A DNA stretch of 64,000 nucleotides from Solirubrobacter phytolaccae (GCF_027587195.1 NZ_JAPDDP010000013.1:1-64000), one strand, 5' to 3'. Positions 23,855 to 33,400 are shown, numbered from the stretch's first letter. Translations and numbers: made by a program. The notes: generated from the letters alone by a model not told the origin.

Positions 23855-24391
23855 ATGCGAAGTGATGCCGCGCTGATCGCCGCCGCACGCACCGACTCCG
23901 GTGCGTTCCGCGAGCTCTATGACCGTTACGCCGAGCGGGTGCTGAGCTACCACCGGCGCCGCTCGGGCGACGAGGACGCCGCCCACGAGTTGACCGCCGA
24001 GACGTTCGCGCAGGCCTGGCTCGTCCGCGCGCGCTTCCGCGACGAGTGCGGCGGGACCGCCGGCCCGTGGCTGTTCGGGATCGCCCGCAACGTGCTGCTG
24101 CACTCCGTCCGCCGGCAGGCGCTCGAGCACAGCGCTCGCGAACGGCTCGGGATGCGGGTCGAGACCTCCGCGGCCGCGCCCGAGGAGGCGTGGCTCGACG
24201 GGCTCGACGAGGCGCTCGACGCGCTCCCCGACAACCAGCGCGAGGCGATCCGCCTGCGCATCGAGGACGACCTCGACTACGAGCAGGTCGCCGCGAACCT
24301 CGGCACGACGCCCGCCGCCGCGCGCGTGCGCGTGCACCGCGGCCTGGCCGCCCTGCGTACCCGACTCGCAGCTTCCAAGGAGACACGATGA
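23855..24391 (+). CDS. ECF-type RNA polymerase sigma factor
   Basis: A 178-residue ECF sigma factor with region 2 (AFRELYDRYAERVLSYHRRRSGDEDAAHELTAETFAQAWLVRARF; the DAAHELTAETF stretch binds core and the -10) and region 4 (LDALPDNQREAIRLRIEDDLDYEQVAANLGTTPAAARVRVHRGL, an HTH for the -35). The start is ATG 23855, 8 bp after ycnI, and the stop overlaps the next gene by 4 bp (ATGA). The next gene's single-helix protein is the likely cognate anti-sigma factor or effector. Because it follows copCD-ycnI closely, it could sense envelope copper stress. Confidence 0.93.
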   Translation: MRSDAALIAAARTDSGAFRELYDRYAERVLSYHRRRSGDEDAAHELTAETFAQAWLVRARFRDECGGTAGPWLFGIARNVLLHSVRRQALEHSARERLGMRVETSAAAPEEAWLDGLDEALDALPDNQREAIRLRIEDDLDYEQVAANLGTTPAAARVRVHRGLAALRTRLAASKETR

Positions 24392-24855
24392 CCGACCGCC
24401 TCAGCGCCATCGGCGACGACCTCGAGCGGGCCACGGGCCGTGACCTGCGCACCCACCAGCGCCGCCGGCGGCGCACGATCACGGGCGCGGTCGCGATCGC
24501 CCTGCTCGTCCCCGGCGCGGCCGTCGCCGGCAGCCTGCTGACCACGGAGGAGGTCGCGCGGTCGATGCCCGCCGGCACGAAGTTCCTCGCCGGCACGACG
24601 CCGGAGTGCACCACGGTTACGGACGGCGTCGAGTACCACTGCACGATCAAGGGCGACTTCAAGGCCGAGGTCGAGGACCTCAAGGGCACGGTGGAGCCGA
24701 CCGTCGACGCGACCAAGCACGTCAACGGCGGCTGTCGCTCGCTGCGCTCCGACGGGCGCGAATGGCGCTGCTACATCGGCGAGGCAGCGGTCGAGCAGCA
24801 GATCATCGGCCCGGACTTCCTCGGCGCCTACGCGCCGTCGCCCGGAGTGGGTTGA
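24388..24855 (+). CDS. single-pass membrane protein, candidate anti-sigma factor/effector of the ECF sigma
   Basis: A 155-residue protein with a 35-residue cytoplasmic N terminus (MTDRLSAIGDDLERATGRDLRTHQRRRRR), one membrane helix (TITGAVAIALLVPGAAVAGSLL) and an extracytoplasmic domain with four Cys residues (TPECTTVTDGVEYHC; GGCRSLRSDGREWRC), probably two disulfides. There is no HxxxCxxC zinc anti-sigma motif, so it is not a ZAS-type protein. The ATGA overlap with the sigma gene supports a functional pair. The Cys-rich outer domain could be a metal or redox sensor. Confidence 0.72.
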   Translation: MTDRLSAIGDDLERATGRDLRTHQRRRRRTITGAVAIALLVPGAAVAGSLLTTEEVARSMPAGTKFLAGTTPECTTVTDGVEYHCTIKGDFKAEVEDLKGTVEPTVDATKHVNGGCRSLRSDGREWRCYIGEAAVEQQIIGPDFLGAYAPSPGVG

Positions 24856-24871
24856 GGTTTCAGGCCGCGCG

Positions 24872-24885
24872 TTAGGGATACCTAA
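24872..24885. promoter_or_regulatory. DtxR/IdeR-like iron box
   Basis: TTAGGGATACCTAA is an inverted repeat TTAGG-N4-CCTAA. It matches 12 of 14 positions of the right-hand part (TTAGGCTAACCTAA) of the DtxR/IdeR consensus, but the left-most TTAGG half of the full 19-bp box is absent. It lies between the anti-sigma gene and the ferric-siderophore importer. Fe(II)-dependent repression of the importer operon is therefore inferred. Confidence 0.6.
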
Positions 24886-24953
24886 TACGCGGTCTGCCGT
24901 TCCTCCTGACCACACGTCCCGCCCGCGTCGCCGGGCTGCTCGGTGCGCTCGTC

Positions 24954-25907
24954 GTGCTCGCGTTCAGCGTGCTGGCGTCGCTTGCCATCGGCTCGAAGTC
25001 CGTGCCCTTCGCGGAGGTGATCCGGGCGTTCACGGCCTACGACGGCAGCGACGCGCACGCGATCGTCCGCGACCTGCGGGTCCCGCGCACCGAGGTCGGG
25101 CTGCTCGTCGGCGCGGCGCTCGGCGCGGCCGGCGCGCTGATGCAGGGCGCGACCCGCAACGCGCTCGCCGAGCCCGGCATCCTCGGGATCAACGCGGGCG
25201 CGTCGTTCGCGGTCGTGCTCGCGATCTCGGTCCTGAACGTCGGCTCCACGCCGGCGTACACCGGCTTCGCGTTGGCCGGCGCGGCCATCGTCGCCATCGC
25301 CGTGTTCGCGCTCGGCGCGACGACCCGCAAGGGCCCAGCAGGTGTGACGCTCGCGCTGGCGGGAAGCGTGATGGCCGCGCTGCTGATTGCGCTCACAAGT
25401 GCGGTGCTCGTCTTCGACGCGCGCACGCTCGACGAGTTCCGCTTCTGGATCGTCGGCTCGATCGGCGGCCGTGACGGCAGCGTCGCGCTGACCGTGCTGC
25501 CGGTGATCGCGGCCGGCCTCGTGATCGCGTTCGCCGCCGGGCACTCGCTGAACACGCTCGCGCTCGGGGACGAGGTGGCGCGCTCGCTCGGCCAGCACGT
25601 CGGGCGCACGCGGGCGGCGGTGAGCCTGGGGTTCGTGCTGCTCGCGGGCGGCGCGGTGGCGGCCGCGGGACCGGTCGCGTTCGTCGGGCTCGCCGTGCCG
25701 CACGTCGCTCGCATCCTCGCCGGCCCCGACTACCGCTGGATCGTGCCCTACAGCGTCCTGCTCGGCGCGGTGCTGCTGCTGGCCGCGGACGTGGTCGGCC
25801 GCGTGCTCGTGCGCCCGGCGGAGATGGGCGTCGGGATCGTCACGGTGCTCGTGGGCGCGCCGTTCTTCGTCTGGCTCGTGCGTCGTCCGAAGCTGGTCGC
25901 GCTGTGA
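24954..25907 (+). CDS. ferric-siderophore ABC transporter permease (FecCD family), first subunit
   Basis: A FecCD/BtuC-type permease for iron-siderophore import. Typical segments: LRVPRTEVGLLVGAALGAAGALMQGATRNALAEPGILGINAGAS (R-PR...GAALA.aG...Q...rNPLA.P..LG...GA), SIGGRDGS, LGDEVARSLGQHVGRTR and GPVAFVGLAVPHVARIL (the coupling-loop region). GTG 24954 is the first standard start in frame, but it would leave the first helix with only about 14 residues. The open frame extends upstream (RVAGLLGALVVL precedes it) to non-standard CTG codons at 24906 and 24894. The true start is therefore probably upstream, close to the iron box. The stop overlaps the second permease by 4 bp. Confidence 0.88.
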   Translation: MLAFSVLASLAIGSKSVPFAEVIRAFTAYDGSDAHAIVRDLRVPRTEVGLLVGAALGAAGALMQGATRNALAEPGILGINAGASFAVVLAISVLNVGSTPAYTGFALAGAAIVAIAVFALGATTRKGPAGVTLALAGSVMAALLIALTSAVLVFDARTLDEFRFWIVGSIGGRDGSVALTVLPVIAAGLVIAFAAGHSLNTLALGDEVARSLGQHVGRTRAAVSLGFVLLAGGAVAAAGPVAFVGLAVPHVARILAGPDYRWIVPYSVLLGAVLLLAADVVGRVLVRPAEMGVGIVTVLVGAPFFVWLVRRPKLVAL

Positions 25908-26914
25908 GCCAGCGCATCACGGTCCGCGCCGGCGGCGTGTCGCTGCGCTTCCACGCCCGCTCGGCGGCGGTCACCACCGCGCTCTTCGTCGCCATGCTCG
26001 CCGGGCTGGTCGCGAGCGTCGCGGTCGGCGAGTTCGCGATCCCGCCCGCCGACGTCGTCAACACGCTCGTCGGCGCGGGCGACCAGGCCACGAACTTCGT
26101 CGTCCTCGATCTGCGCCTGCCGCGCGCGCTCACCGGCCTGCTCGTCGGCGCGGCGCTCGGCGTGGCGGGCGCGATCTTCCAGGACGTCACGCGCAACCCG
26201 CTGGCCTCGCCGGACGTCGTCGGGATCGCGAGCGGCGGGTCCCTGGCGGCGGTCGCGCTGATCGTCTTCACGGAGGTCGAGGCCGTGCCGCTCGCCGCGC
26301 TCGCCGGGTCGCTCACGGCCGGCGCGCTGCTCTACGTGCTCGCGTGGCGGGGCGGCGTCCAGGGCTTCCGGCTCGTGCTCGTCGGCATCGGCGTCGCCGC
26401 GTTCGCCAACGCGGGCATCTCCTACGTGCTCACGCGCGGCCGGATCTTCGAGGTCGAGACGGCGTACGTGTGGCTCGTCGGGTCGCTCAACGGGCGCAGC
26501 TGGGACCAGGTGTGGCCGCTCGCGGTCGGCGTCGGCGTGCTGGTGCCAGTGATCCTCGCGCTCTCGCGCCGGGTCGCCGTGCTCGGCCTGGGCGACGACG
26601 TCGCGCGCAGCCTCGGCGTGGGGGTGGAGCGCTCGCGCCTGCTCCTGCTCGGCGCCGCGGTCCTGCTCACGGGCCTCGCGGTCTCCGCCGCCGGCATGGT
26701 CAGCTTCGTCGCGTTCGTCGCGCCGCACATCGCGCGCCGGCTCACGCGCAGCACCTCCATGCTGGCCGCGGCGGGCTGCGGCGCCGTGCTCGTCCTCAGC
26801 GCCGACCTGATCGGCCGCACGCTCTCCCCGCCGACGGAGATCCCGGTCGGGATCCTCACGTCGATCATCGCCGCCCCGTACTTCCTGCTGCTCCTCCGGA
26901 GGGCCCGCGCATGA
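25904..26914 (+). CDS. ferric-siderophore ABC transporter permease (FecCD family), second subunit
   Basis: A 336-residue partner permease. Family motifs are LRLPRALTGLLVGAALGVAGAIFQDVTRNPLASPDVVGIASGGS, WLVGSLNGRSWDQV, LGLGDDVARSLGVGVERSR and GMVSFVAFVAPHIARRL; ten hydrophobic helices are evident. GTG 25904 overlaps the first permease stop (GTGA) and its own stop overlaps the ATPase ATG. The two permeases would form the FepDG-like heterodimer. The extended N-terminal sequence (MSQRITVRAGGVSLRFHAR) is typical of FepG-type subunits in actinobacteria. Confidence 0.93.
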   Translation: MSQRITVRAGGVSLRFHARSAAVTTALFVAMLAGLVASVAVGEFAIPPADVVNTLVGAGDQATNFVVLDLRLPRALTGLLVGAALGVAGAIFQDVTRNPLASPDVVGIASGGSLAAVALIVFTEVEAVPLAALAGSLTAGALLYVLAWRGGVQGFRLVLVGIGVAAFANAGISYVLTRGRIFEVETAYVWLVGSLNGRSWDQVWPLAVGVGVLVPVILALSRRVAVLGLGDDVARSLGVGVERSRLLLLGAAVLLTGLAVSAAGMVSFVAFVAPHIARRLTRSTSMLAAAGCGAVLVLSADLIGRTLSPPTEIPVGILTSIIAAPYFLLLLRRARA

Positions 26915-27714
26915 GCTCACTCGAGGCCCGCGACCTGCGCGTCGGCTACGGCGGCCCGGACGTCGTCGCCGGGCTGGACCTCGTGATCCGCCCCGAGCAG
27001 ATCACGGCGATCGTCGGCGCCAACGGCTGCGGCAAGTCGACGCTGCTGCGCGCGCTCGCGCGGCTGATCACGCCGACCGGCGGGTCCGTCCTGCTCGACG
27101 GGCAGGAGATCCGCACGCTGTCGTCCAAGGCCGTCGCGAAGCGGCTCGGCCTGCTCCCGCAGTCGCCGACGGCGCCCGAGAACCTGACGGTGGAGGACCT
27201 GGTCGCGCGCGGCCGCTATCCGCACCAGGGCCTGTTCCGCCAGTGGTCGCCGACGGACGAGCAGGCCGTCGAGGAGGCGCTCGCCGCGACCGCGACGACC
27301 GACCTGCGGGCCCGCCCGCTCGACGAGCTCTCCGGCGGCCAGCGCCAGCGTGCCTGGATCGCGATGGCGCTCGCCCAGCAGACCGAGCTGCTGCTGCTCG
27401 ACGAGCCGACCACCTACCTCGACCTCGCCCACCAGATCGACGTGCTCGACCTGCTCGACGGCCTCGTCGCCGAGCGCGGTCGCACCGTCGTGATGGTCCT
27501 GCACGACATCAACCAGGCCTGCCGCTACGCGGACCAGCTCGTCGCCGTGCGCGACGGCCGCGTGCACGCCGCGGGCGCGCCGGGCGAGATCGTCGACGAC
27601 CGCTTCATCGGAGACGTCTTCGGGCTCGAGGCCCGCGTCGTCGAGGACCCCGTGACCGGCACCCCGTTGTGCCTTCCGATCGCCCAGCGAAGGAGTACGA
27701 GATGCGCATCCTGA
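26911..27714 (+). CDS. ferric-siderophore ABC transporter ATPase (FepC-like)
   Basis: A 267-residue ATPase energising the FecCD permeases. Walker A is GANGCGKST, the Q-loop lies in LGLLPQSPTAPENLTVEDLVARGRYPH (the FepC/FhuC-specific RGR.PH segment), the signature is ELSGGQRQRAW, Walker B is LLLLDEPTTYLDL, and the H-loop is MVLHDINQACRYAD. The DEPTTYLD/H sequence is diagnostic of iron-siderophore ATPases. It overlaps the permease gene by 4 bp and the downstream binding-protein gene by 13 bp. Confidence 0.95.
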   Translation: MSSLEARDLRVGYGGPDVVAGLDLVIRPEQITAIVGANGCGKSTLLRALARLITPTGGSVLLDGQEIRTLSSKAVAKRLGLLPQSPTAPENLTVEDLVARGRYPHQGLFRQWSPTDEQAVEEALAATATTDLRARPLDELSGGQRQRAWIAMALAQQTELLLLDEPTTYLDLAHQIDVLDLLDGLVAERGRTVVMVLHDINQACRYADQLVAVRDGRVHAAGAPGEIVDDRFIGDVFGLEARVVEDPVTGTPLCLPIAQRRSTRCAS

Positions 27715-28685
27715 TACCCGTCCTACTGGCGAGCCTTGTGCTCGTTGGCTGCGGCAGCGACGAAGCGACCTCCGGGTCCGCGTCCGCGCCGAGGAGCACC
27801 GTCACCCACAAGTTCGGCAAGACCGAGGTCCCCGCGGACCCGAAGCGGGTCGTGACCGTCGGCTACACGGACCAGGACGCGATCCTCGCGCTCGGCGTCA
27901 CGCCGGTCGCGGTCGGCGAGTTCGGCGGCGGCTACGAGTGGCGCACGCGCCCGTGGGCCCAGGCCGCGCTCAAGGGGGCGGAGCCGGAGGTCGTCACCGA
28001 CCAGCAGATCAACTTCGAGGCGGTCGCCGCCCAGCGCCCGGACCTGATCATCGGCATCAACGCCGGCCTCAAGCAGGCCGACTACGACAAGCTCAGCCGG
28101 ATCGCGCCGACCGTCGCCCAGTCCGGCGACTACATCAACTTCGGCATGCCGTGGGACGAGCAGACGCTGCTCGTCGGCCAGGCGCTCGGACGCGAGGAGA
28201 AAGCCAAGGAGGTCGTCGCCGACGTGCAGGCCCAGCTCGACGCGTTCAAGGCCAAGCACGCGGACTTCGCCGGCAAGACGGCGATCATGGCCTACGGCGG
28301 GCCGGACGGCTACGGCGCCTACGCCACCGGCGACACGCGCTCGCGCTTCCTCTCCGACATCGGCTTCACCACCCCCAAGGAGGTCGACAAGCTCGCCGGC
28401 GACCAGTTCTACGCCCAGTTCAGCCAGGAGCAGTTCCGGCTCATGGACCAGGACGTGGTCGTCATGTACGGCGCCCAGAAGGACATCCTCGCCAACCCGG
28501 TCTTCAAGCGCCTGGACGCCGTCAAGGAGGACCGCGTGATCTACCTCGACCTCAAGGACCAGATGGCGGGCGCGCTGGGCTTCGCGAGCGCGCTGAGCCT
28601 GCCGTGGATGCTCGCGAACACCGAGGCGCAGTTCACGGCCGCGGCGGACGGCAAGACCGAGACCAAGGTCACCCAGCCCGAGTGA
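27702..28685 (+). CDS. iron-siderophore substrate-binding lipoprotein (FepB/FecB family)
   Basis: A 327-residue lipoprotein with lipobox LVLVGC (residues 12-17) and a Ser/Ala linker. The fold signatures are THKFGKTEVPADPKRVVTVGYTDQDAILALGVTPVAV, AAQRPDLIIGINAG and IMAYGGPDGYGAYATGDTRSRFL, as in Peripla_BP_2 proteins. ATG 27702 is preceded by GAAGGAG at 6 nt and overlaps the ATPase end by 13 bp, in another frame. It would capture ferric siderophore at the cell surface and feed the preceding importer. No siderophore synthesis gene is in the window, so xenosiderophore use is possible. Confidence 0.92.
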   Translation: MRILIPVLLASLVLVGCGSDEATSGSASAPRSTVTHKFGKTEVPADPKRVVTVGYTDQDAILALGVTPVAVGEFGGGYEWRTRPWAQAALKGAEPEVVTDQQINFEAVAAQRPDLIIGINAGLKQADYDKLSRIAPTVAQSGDYINFGMPWDEQTLLVGQALGREEKAKEVVADVQAQLDAFKAKHADFAGKTAIMAYGGPDGYGAYATGDTRSRFLSDIGFTTPKEVDKLAGDQFYAQFSQEQFRLMDQDVVVMYGAQKDILANPVFKRLDAVKEDRVIYLDLKDQMAGALGFASALSLPWMLANTEAQFTAAADGKTETKVTQPE

Positions 28686-28767
28686 CGTGCCGCACATCCA
28701 CGTATCTGCGGGCCCCCGCCGGTGGTCAGAAGCTCTGTATGCCCAGGCCATCCCATTCCACGCACAC

Positions 28768-28848
28768 ATCACGGACCGCGCTGCTTATTAGCCCGTGATC
28801 TAGACGGCGGAGGTTCGCGCTCACCAGCCCACTTCCGAGGTCCGTGAT
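28768..28848. repeat. 10-bp inverted repeat in the 3' intergenic region
   Basis: ATCACGGACC (28768-28777) and GGTCCGTGAT (28839-28848) are perfect reverse complements 61 nt apart, with a third partial copy (CCCGTGATC) at about 28792. They sit in the 175-bp, relatively AT-rich gap between two convergent genes. No gene was found in the gap. This may act in termination or be a chance pairing. Confidence 0.4.
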
Positions 28849-28860
28849 CGCGCCCCCAAC

Positions 28861-30339
28861 TCAGCGCCCGCGCCCGCCGCGTCTCGTCGGCCGGCGCGGG
28901 CGCTCGATGTTCAACGCCTTCAACGCCCCCATGTGGATGACCCAGCGTCGCGTCGGGATCGGGATCGCGTGGCGGTTGCGGTACTTGAACGTGTAGTGCG
29001 GCGCCCCGGAGTGCTGCTCCTCGATCATCCCGAGCCCGCCGCACTCGAAGAGCGTGCGCACGAGCGCCGGCAGGTCGATCGGCGGGAAGCCCAGCAGCTC
29101 CAGCTGCGCGTGGAGCTCGTCGAGGCTGAAGCGGTCGCGTTCGAGGCTGGTGAGCAGCGCCACGACGCTGTCGATCTGGGTCGGCTCGGCGTACCCGTGC
29201 AGCTCGTCGCGCAGCTCCGGCAGGAAGTAGCGCGTCGAGTAGGTGCGCAGGCCGCTGCGGATCTCGCGCTCCGTGACGGGTCCGTCGTGCTCGACGAACC
29301 CCTGGATGGCGCGCATTAGCTGCAGCACGTCGCGCGGCGTGTGGCGCGTGTGGTCGAGCAGGTAGCGGACCGCCGGGCGGCCGTCGACCATGCGAGGGAG
29401 GAGCTCCTGGAAGACGTCGACCTCGCGGCCGAGCGACACGCTCGCACGCAGGTTCACGAGCGTGTGCAGCCGGCTGCCGGCGGGGTCGCGCGGGTCGTGG
29501 TACCAGTCGAGCTCGACCGAGCTGTCCTGGCGGATCTTGTTCTTGTTCGCGCCCGGCAGCCGGTCGAAGATGTCCGTCCGGCAGAGCACGACGAACTTCG
29601 CCGGGCAGCCCGCCACGCGCAGCTCGCCGTTGAGGCGTGAGACCTCGGTGATCAGTGCCGCGATCGCCTGGAACTGCAGCTCGCGCGTGGTCAGCACGTC
29701 GTCGAGCCCGTCCACGAACACGACGTGCGTGCTGTCGGTCCGGAAGCTCTTCACCGCGGCGCGCAGGACGGCGACCATCTGCGAGAGCTGGAGGTCCTGG
29801 CCCTCGTACACGCGCTCCTCGTTGACCTCGAGGAACTTCGGGATGCCGGCTTTGAAGCCGCGCTTGGAGGAGCGGCTGACGAGCTGGTTGAGCTGCGGCA
29901 CCGGCATCAGGTCCAGCTCGCGCAGCCCCGTGACGGCCTTCGTGTACGGCCGTTGCGCCTCCAGACGGGCGCTCTCGTCCGCCTCGAAGGACTGGATCAA
30001 CAGCAGCAGCAGGCTCCACGCCCACGCGGCCGGGTAGCGCGACTGGAAGTCGCCGGAGACGCCCGCGAACGTCTTGAAGTCCGTGTAGGAGAACTCCTCG
30101 AGCGTCGCCGCCGTGACGAACAGCTGCGGGTCGCGTTCGGCGAGCAGCTTGGCGCGCTCGACGATCGCCGTCTTCCCGCAGCCTTTGTAGCCCAGGAACA
30201 GGAACGGCGACCCGCGCAGCGCGCTGTCCATCACCCGCGCGTCGTCGAGGAAGCCGTCGATCAGCAGGTCCGGCTCTTCCGAGCCTTCCTTGTGGGCGTC
30301 GGCATAGCCGAACTGGATGGAGGCGAAGCTCGCCGCCAT
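28861..30339 (-). CDS. P-loop ATPase of the Sll1717 type
   Basis: A 492-residue soluble ATPase. It opens FASIQFGYADAHKEG, EEPDLLIDGFLDD, then FLFLGYKGCGKTA (Walker A near residue 50-58), which I recognise as the Sll1717-family pattern. Walker B is VVFVDGLDDV, followed by VVLCRTDIFDRLPG. The later part is helical with a winged-helix-like end (RDRFSLDELHAQLELLGF, ALVRTLFECGGLGMIEE, YTFKYRNRHAI). I chose ATG 30339 because homology begins there; the longer open frame is antisense to the next gene. Members of such KAP/STAND-like ATPase groups are often of unknown role. Isolated position and P-loop plus wHTH make signalling or phage defence possible, which is only a guess. Confidence 0.78.
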   Translation of the reverse strand: MAASFASIQFGYADAHKEGSEEPDLLIDGFLDDARVMDSALRGSPFLFLGYKGCGKTAIVERAKLLAERDPQLFVTAATLEEFSYTDFKTFAGVSGDFQSRYPAAWAWSLLLLLIQSFEADESARLEAQRPYTKAVTGLRELDLMPVPQLNQLVSRSSKRGFKAGIPKFLEVNEERVYEGQDLQLSQMVAVLRAAVKSFRTDSTHVVFVDGLDDVLTTRELQFQAIAALITEVSRLNGELRVAGCPAKFVVLCRTDIFDRLPGANKNKIRQDSSVELDWYHDPRDPAGSRLHTLVNLRASVSLGREVDVFQELLPRMVDGRPAVRYLLDHTRHTPRDVLQLMRAIQGFVEHDGPVTEREIRSGLRTYSTRYFLPELRDELHGYAEPTQIDSVVALLTSLERDRFSLDELHAQLELLGFPPIDLPALVRTLFECGGLGMIEEQHSGAPHYTFKYRNRHAIPIPTRRWVIHMGALKALNIERPRRPTRRGGRGR

Positions 30340-30436
30340 GTCCGCGAGCCTACCGGGGTTAAACGTCTGTTCAAAGGACGCGGGAGCCGGACGAATACCC
30401 AGGGAGCCGTTGCTTTTCTGACTCTGGAGTTCCCTC

Positions 30437-33400
30437 TTGCGCCCCACCCGCCTCGTGCTTGCAGCGTCGACGCTGCTCGCGTTCGCGTTACCAGCCGCCG
30501 CCGCGAAGGCCGCGGCGCCGCTCTGCTCGCCCGTCAACTGCGCGACCGCCACCGATTCGTCGCGGACGGTCGTCCTGAAGCCGAAGACCAAGGCGAAGAA
30601 GACGACGTCGCTGCGCGTCTCGGTCAAGTTCGCGCCCAAGGGCAGCAAGCCGAAGGTCACGGTCACCGGGCCCGGCGGCTTCAAGCGCAAGCTGTCGGCC
30701 ACCAAGACCTACCGCAACGTCAAGCCGGGCCGCTACGTGATCACGGCCGAGCCGATCAAGGGCGCGGACCTGACGACGTTCGCGACCTACCGCAAGACCG
30801 TCGCGAAGGTGCGCAAGCACGCGGTCGCGTGGGTCGGTGTGCGCTACCGCCAGCAGGTGGACTCGGGCACGCTCGTCGCGCAGCCTTCGGCGGTCACCGC
30901 CGTCAGCGGTGATCCCAACGGGACGCGCACGGTCACCGTGCGGGATCCGCAGGGCCTGATCAAGGTCGGCTCCGTGCTGACCGCGGGCGTCGGCCCGCAG
31001 ACCCCGGGCGGCATGCTCGTCGAGGTCAAGTCGGTCACGCGCCAGGGCGACCTCGCGATCACGCAGGCCGACCCCGCGCCGCTGACCGCGATCGGCCCGC
31101 AGGCCGAGATCATCTCCCAGCCGCAGCTGAAGATGACCGCGGAGGACTTCAGCCGCGTCGCGAACGCGGACCCGAGCAACGACCCGGGCGCGTTCAAGCA
31201 GGGCTCGGCCCTGAAGAAGCTGCCGGACGGGCTGCGCTCCTTCAACGCCAAGAAGGAGGGCGCGGACAAGCCGTTCAAGTGCTCCAGCAAGGCGGGCGCC
31301 AAGCTCACCGGCGACGTCTCCTTCGACGCCGGCACGTCGGTCGGCGTGGCCTGGGGCGGCTGGCTGCACCCGGGCACGATCACCGCGCACGTGGGCGTCA
31401 AGCTCAACCAGGCCGCCAGCCTCAAGGTCGAGGTCTACGGCGAGGCCAAGTGCGAGCTCGAGCTCGAGCTGCTCCCGGAGGACTACCGCTTCACGCCGTG
31501 GTCGTTCACCGTCGGCCCGGTGCCGGTCGTGATCGTCCCCAAGCTCAACTTCCTCGTCAACGGCGAGGCGTCGATCGCCGCCAGCACGTCGATCGAGGTC
31601 GACCAGTCGCTGAGCACGTCGTTCGGCCTGGCCTACGACGGTGACAACTTCGGCCCGTACGGCGAGGCCAAGGCCGAGTTCAAGACCAAGTACTACGAGC
31701 CCGCCGGCTCGATGAACCTGAAGGCGTCGGTCGGCCCGCGGCTCGCGTTCGACTTCTATGACGTCGCCGGCCCGTACCTGACCGCCGGCATCTTCATGCA
31801 GCTCAAGGCCGACACGGACAAGAGCCCGTGGTGGCGCCTCTCCAGCGGCCTGCAGGCCGGCGGCGGGCTCCGCTTCAAGGTCTGGAAGTTCGGCTTCGAC
31901 TACAACAAGCCCGACATCTGGTCCAAGGACTGGACGGTCGCGCAGTCCAAGACGCAGGCCCCGATCGCGCTCGACGGCGCGGCGTTCCCGGCTGGCGACA
32001 ACGGCACGGCCTACAAGGCGCAGGTCAAGCTCACGCGCGGCAAGGGCACGGGCTACTACGTGACCGACGGCGCGCTCCCCGCGGGCCTGGTGCTCAACCG
32101 CACGACGGGTGCGATCACCGGCACGCCGACCGCGTACGGCACGGACAAGTTCCAGATCAGCGTCGTCGACGGCGAGGGCAAGGTCGCGCGCAAGGACTAC
32201 GCGATCACGATCCGCACGCCGGCGATCGCGCTGACCACGACCGCGCTCGAGAACGCGCAGTCGGGCTCGACCTACCGCGTCGCCTTCGCGGCGACCGGCT
32301 CGATCGCGCCGTACACGTGGAAGCTCACGGGCGCGCTCCCCGAGGGCCTGACGTTCGACGCCGGCCAGCTGCTCGGCACCCCGACCAAGACCGGGGCGTT
32401 CCCGATCACCGTCTCGGTGACCGGCGCCGACGGGAAGGTCGCCCGCCGCGACTTCAAGCTGACGGTGCTCGCGCCGCCGCTCGTGATCGACACCGCCGCC
32501 ACGCTCACCGACGGCATGGAGGGCGTGCTCTACGACCAGACGCTCGCCGCCACCGGTGGCGAGGGCACGTACACGTGGTCGGTCGCGACCGGCACGCTCC
32601 CCGTGGGCGTCACGCTCGACGCCGCCACCGGCAAGCTCACGGGCCGCCCGACGGCCCAGGGCGACGCCGCGTTCACGGTCAAGGTCGCCGACACCACCGG
32701 CCACAGCGCCACCAAGGCCGTCACGCTGAAGGTCCACCCGCCCGGGATGGTCGTCAGCACGCCCACGTTCCCGACCGTGCTGCAGGGCGATCCGTTCAGC
32801 TCGACGCTGAACGTGATCGGCGGCGCCGGCCCGTACGCGTGGGCCGTGACCACCGGCGCGCTGCCGACCGGCCTCACGCTCGATCCCGCCACCGGCGCGA
32901 TCACGGGCAACGCCAACGCCGGCGGCGACACGACCTTCACGGTCACCGTCACCGACTCGACCAACGCGCAGACGACGAAGGAGCTGACGATCACCGTCAC
33001 GCCGGAGCCGTCGGGCACGCCGGTGAACCTGCAGGCGATCGACTGCTGGTCGACGACGGGCTGCATGGCCGTCGGCTTCCAGAACACGTGGCTGTACAAC
33101 GGCACGACGTGGACCAAGTCCGCTGACGTGCAGTTCTACAACCCGACGAGCCTGAGCTGCTTCAGCGCGACCCGCTGCGTCATGACCACGGGCGGCGACG
33201 CCTTCACGTGGAACGGCACGGCCTGGACCGACGTCGACCGCCCGGCCGTCTCGCACGGCGGCACGCGCACGGCCGTCCAGGGCTCCAGCTGCTATTCGGC
33301 CACGGTCTGCGAGGTGTACGGCGACGAGGAGATCGGCGGCGACGACACCGGCTATTCGTGGCAGCTGACCAACGGCAGCTGGGGCCGCTCCATCCGCATG

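Noticed and set aside
28686-28860. tRNA or small RNA gene in the convergent gap
   Set aside because: No cloverleaf with CCA-type acceptor, T-loop or anticodon stem could be drawn.
30488-33256. 922-residue open frame antisense to the Ig/Cys-repeat protein
   Set aside because: Low-complexity Arg/Asp/Val composition and no start context.
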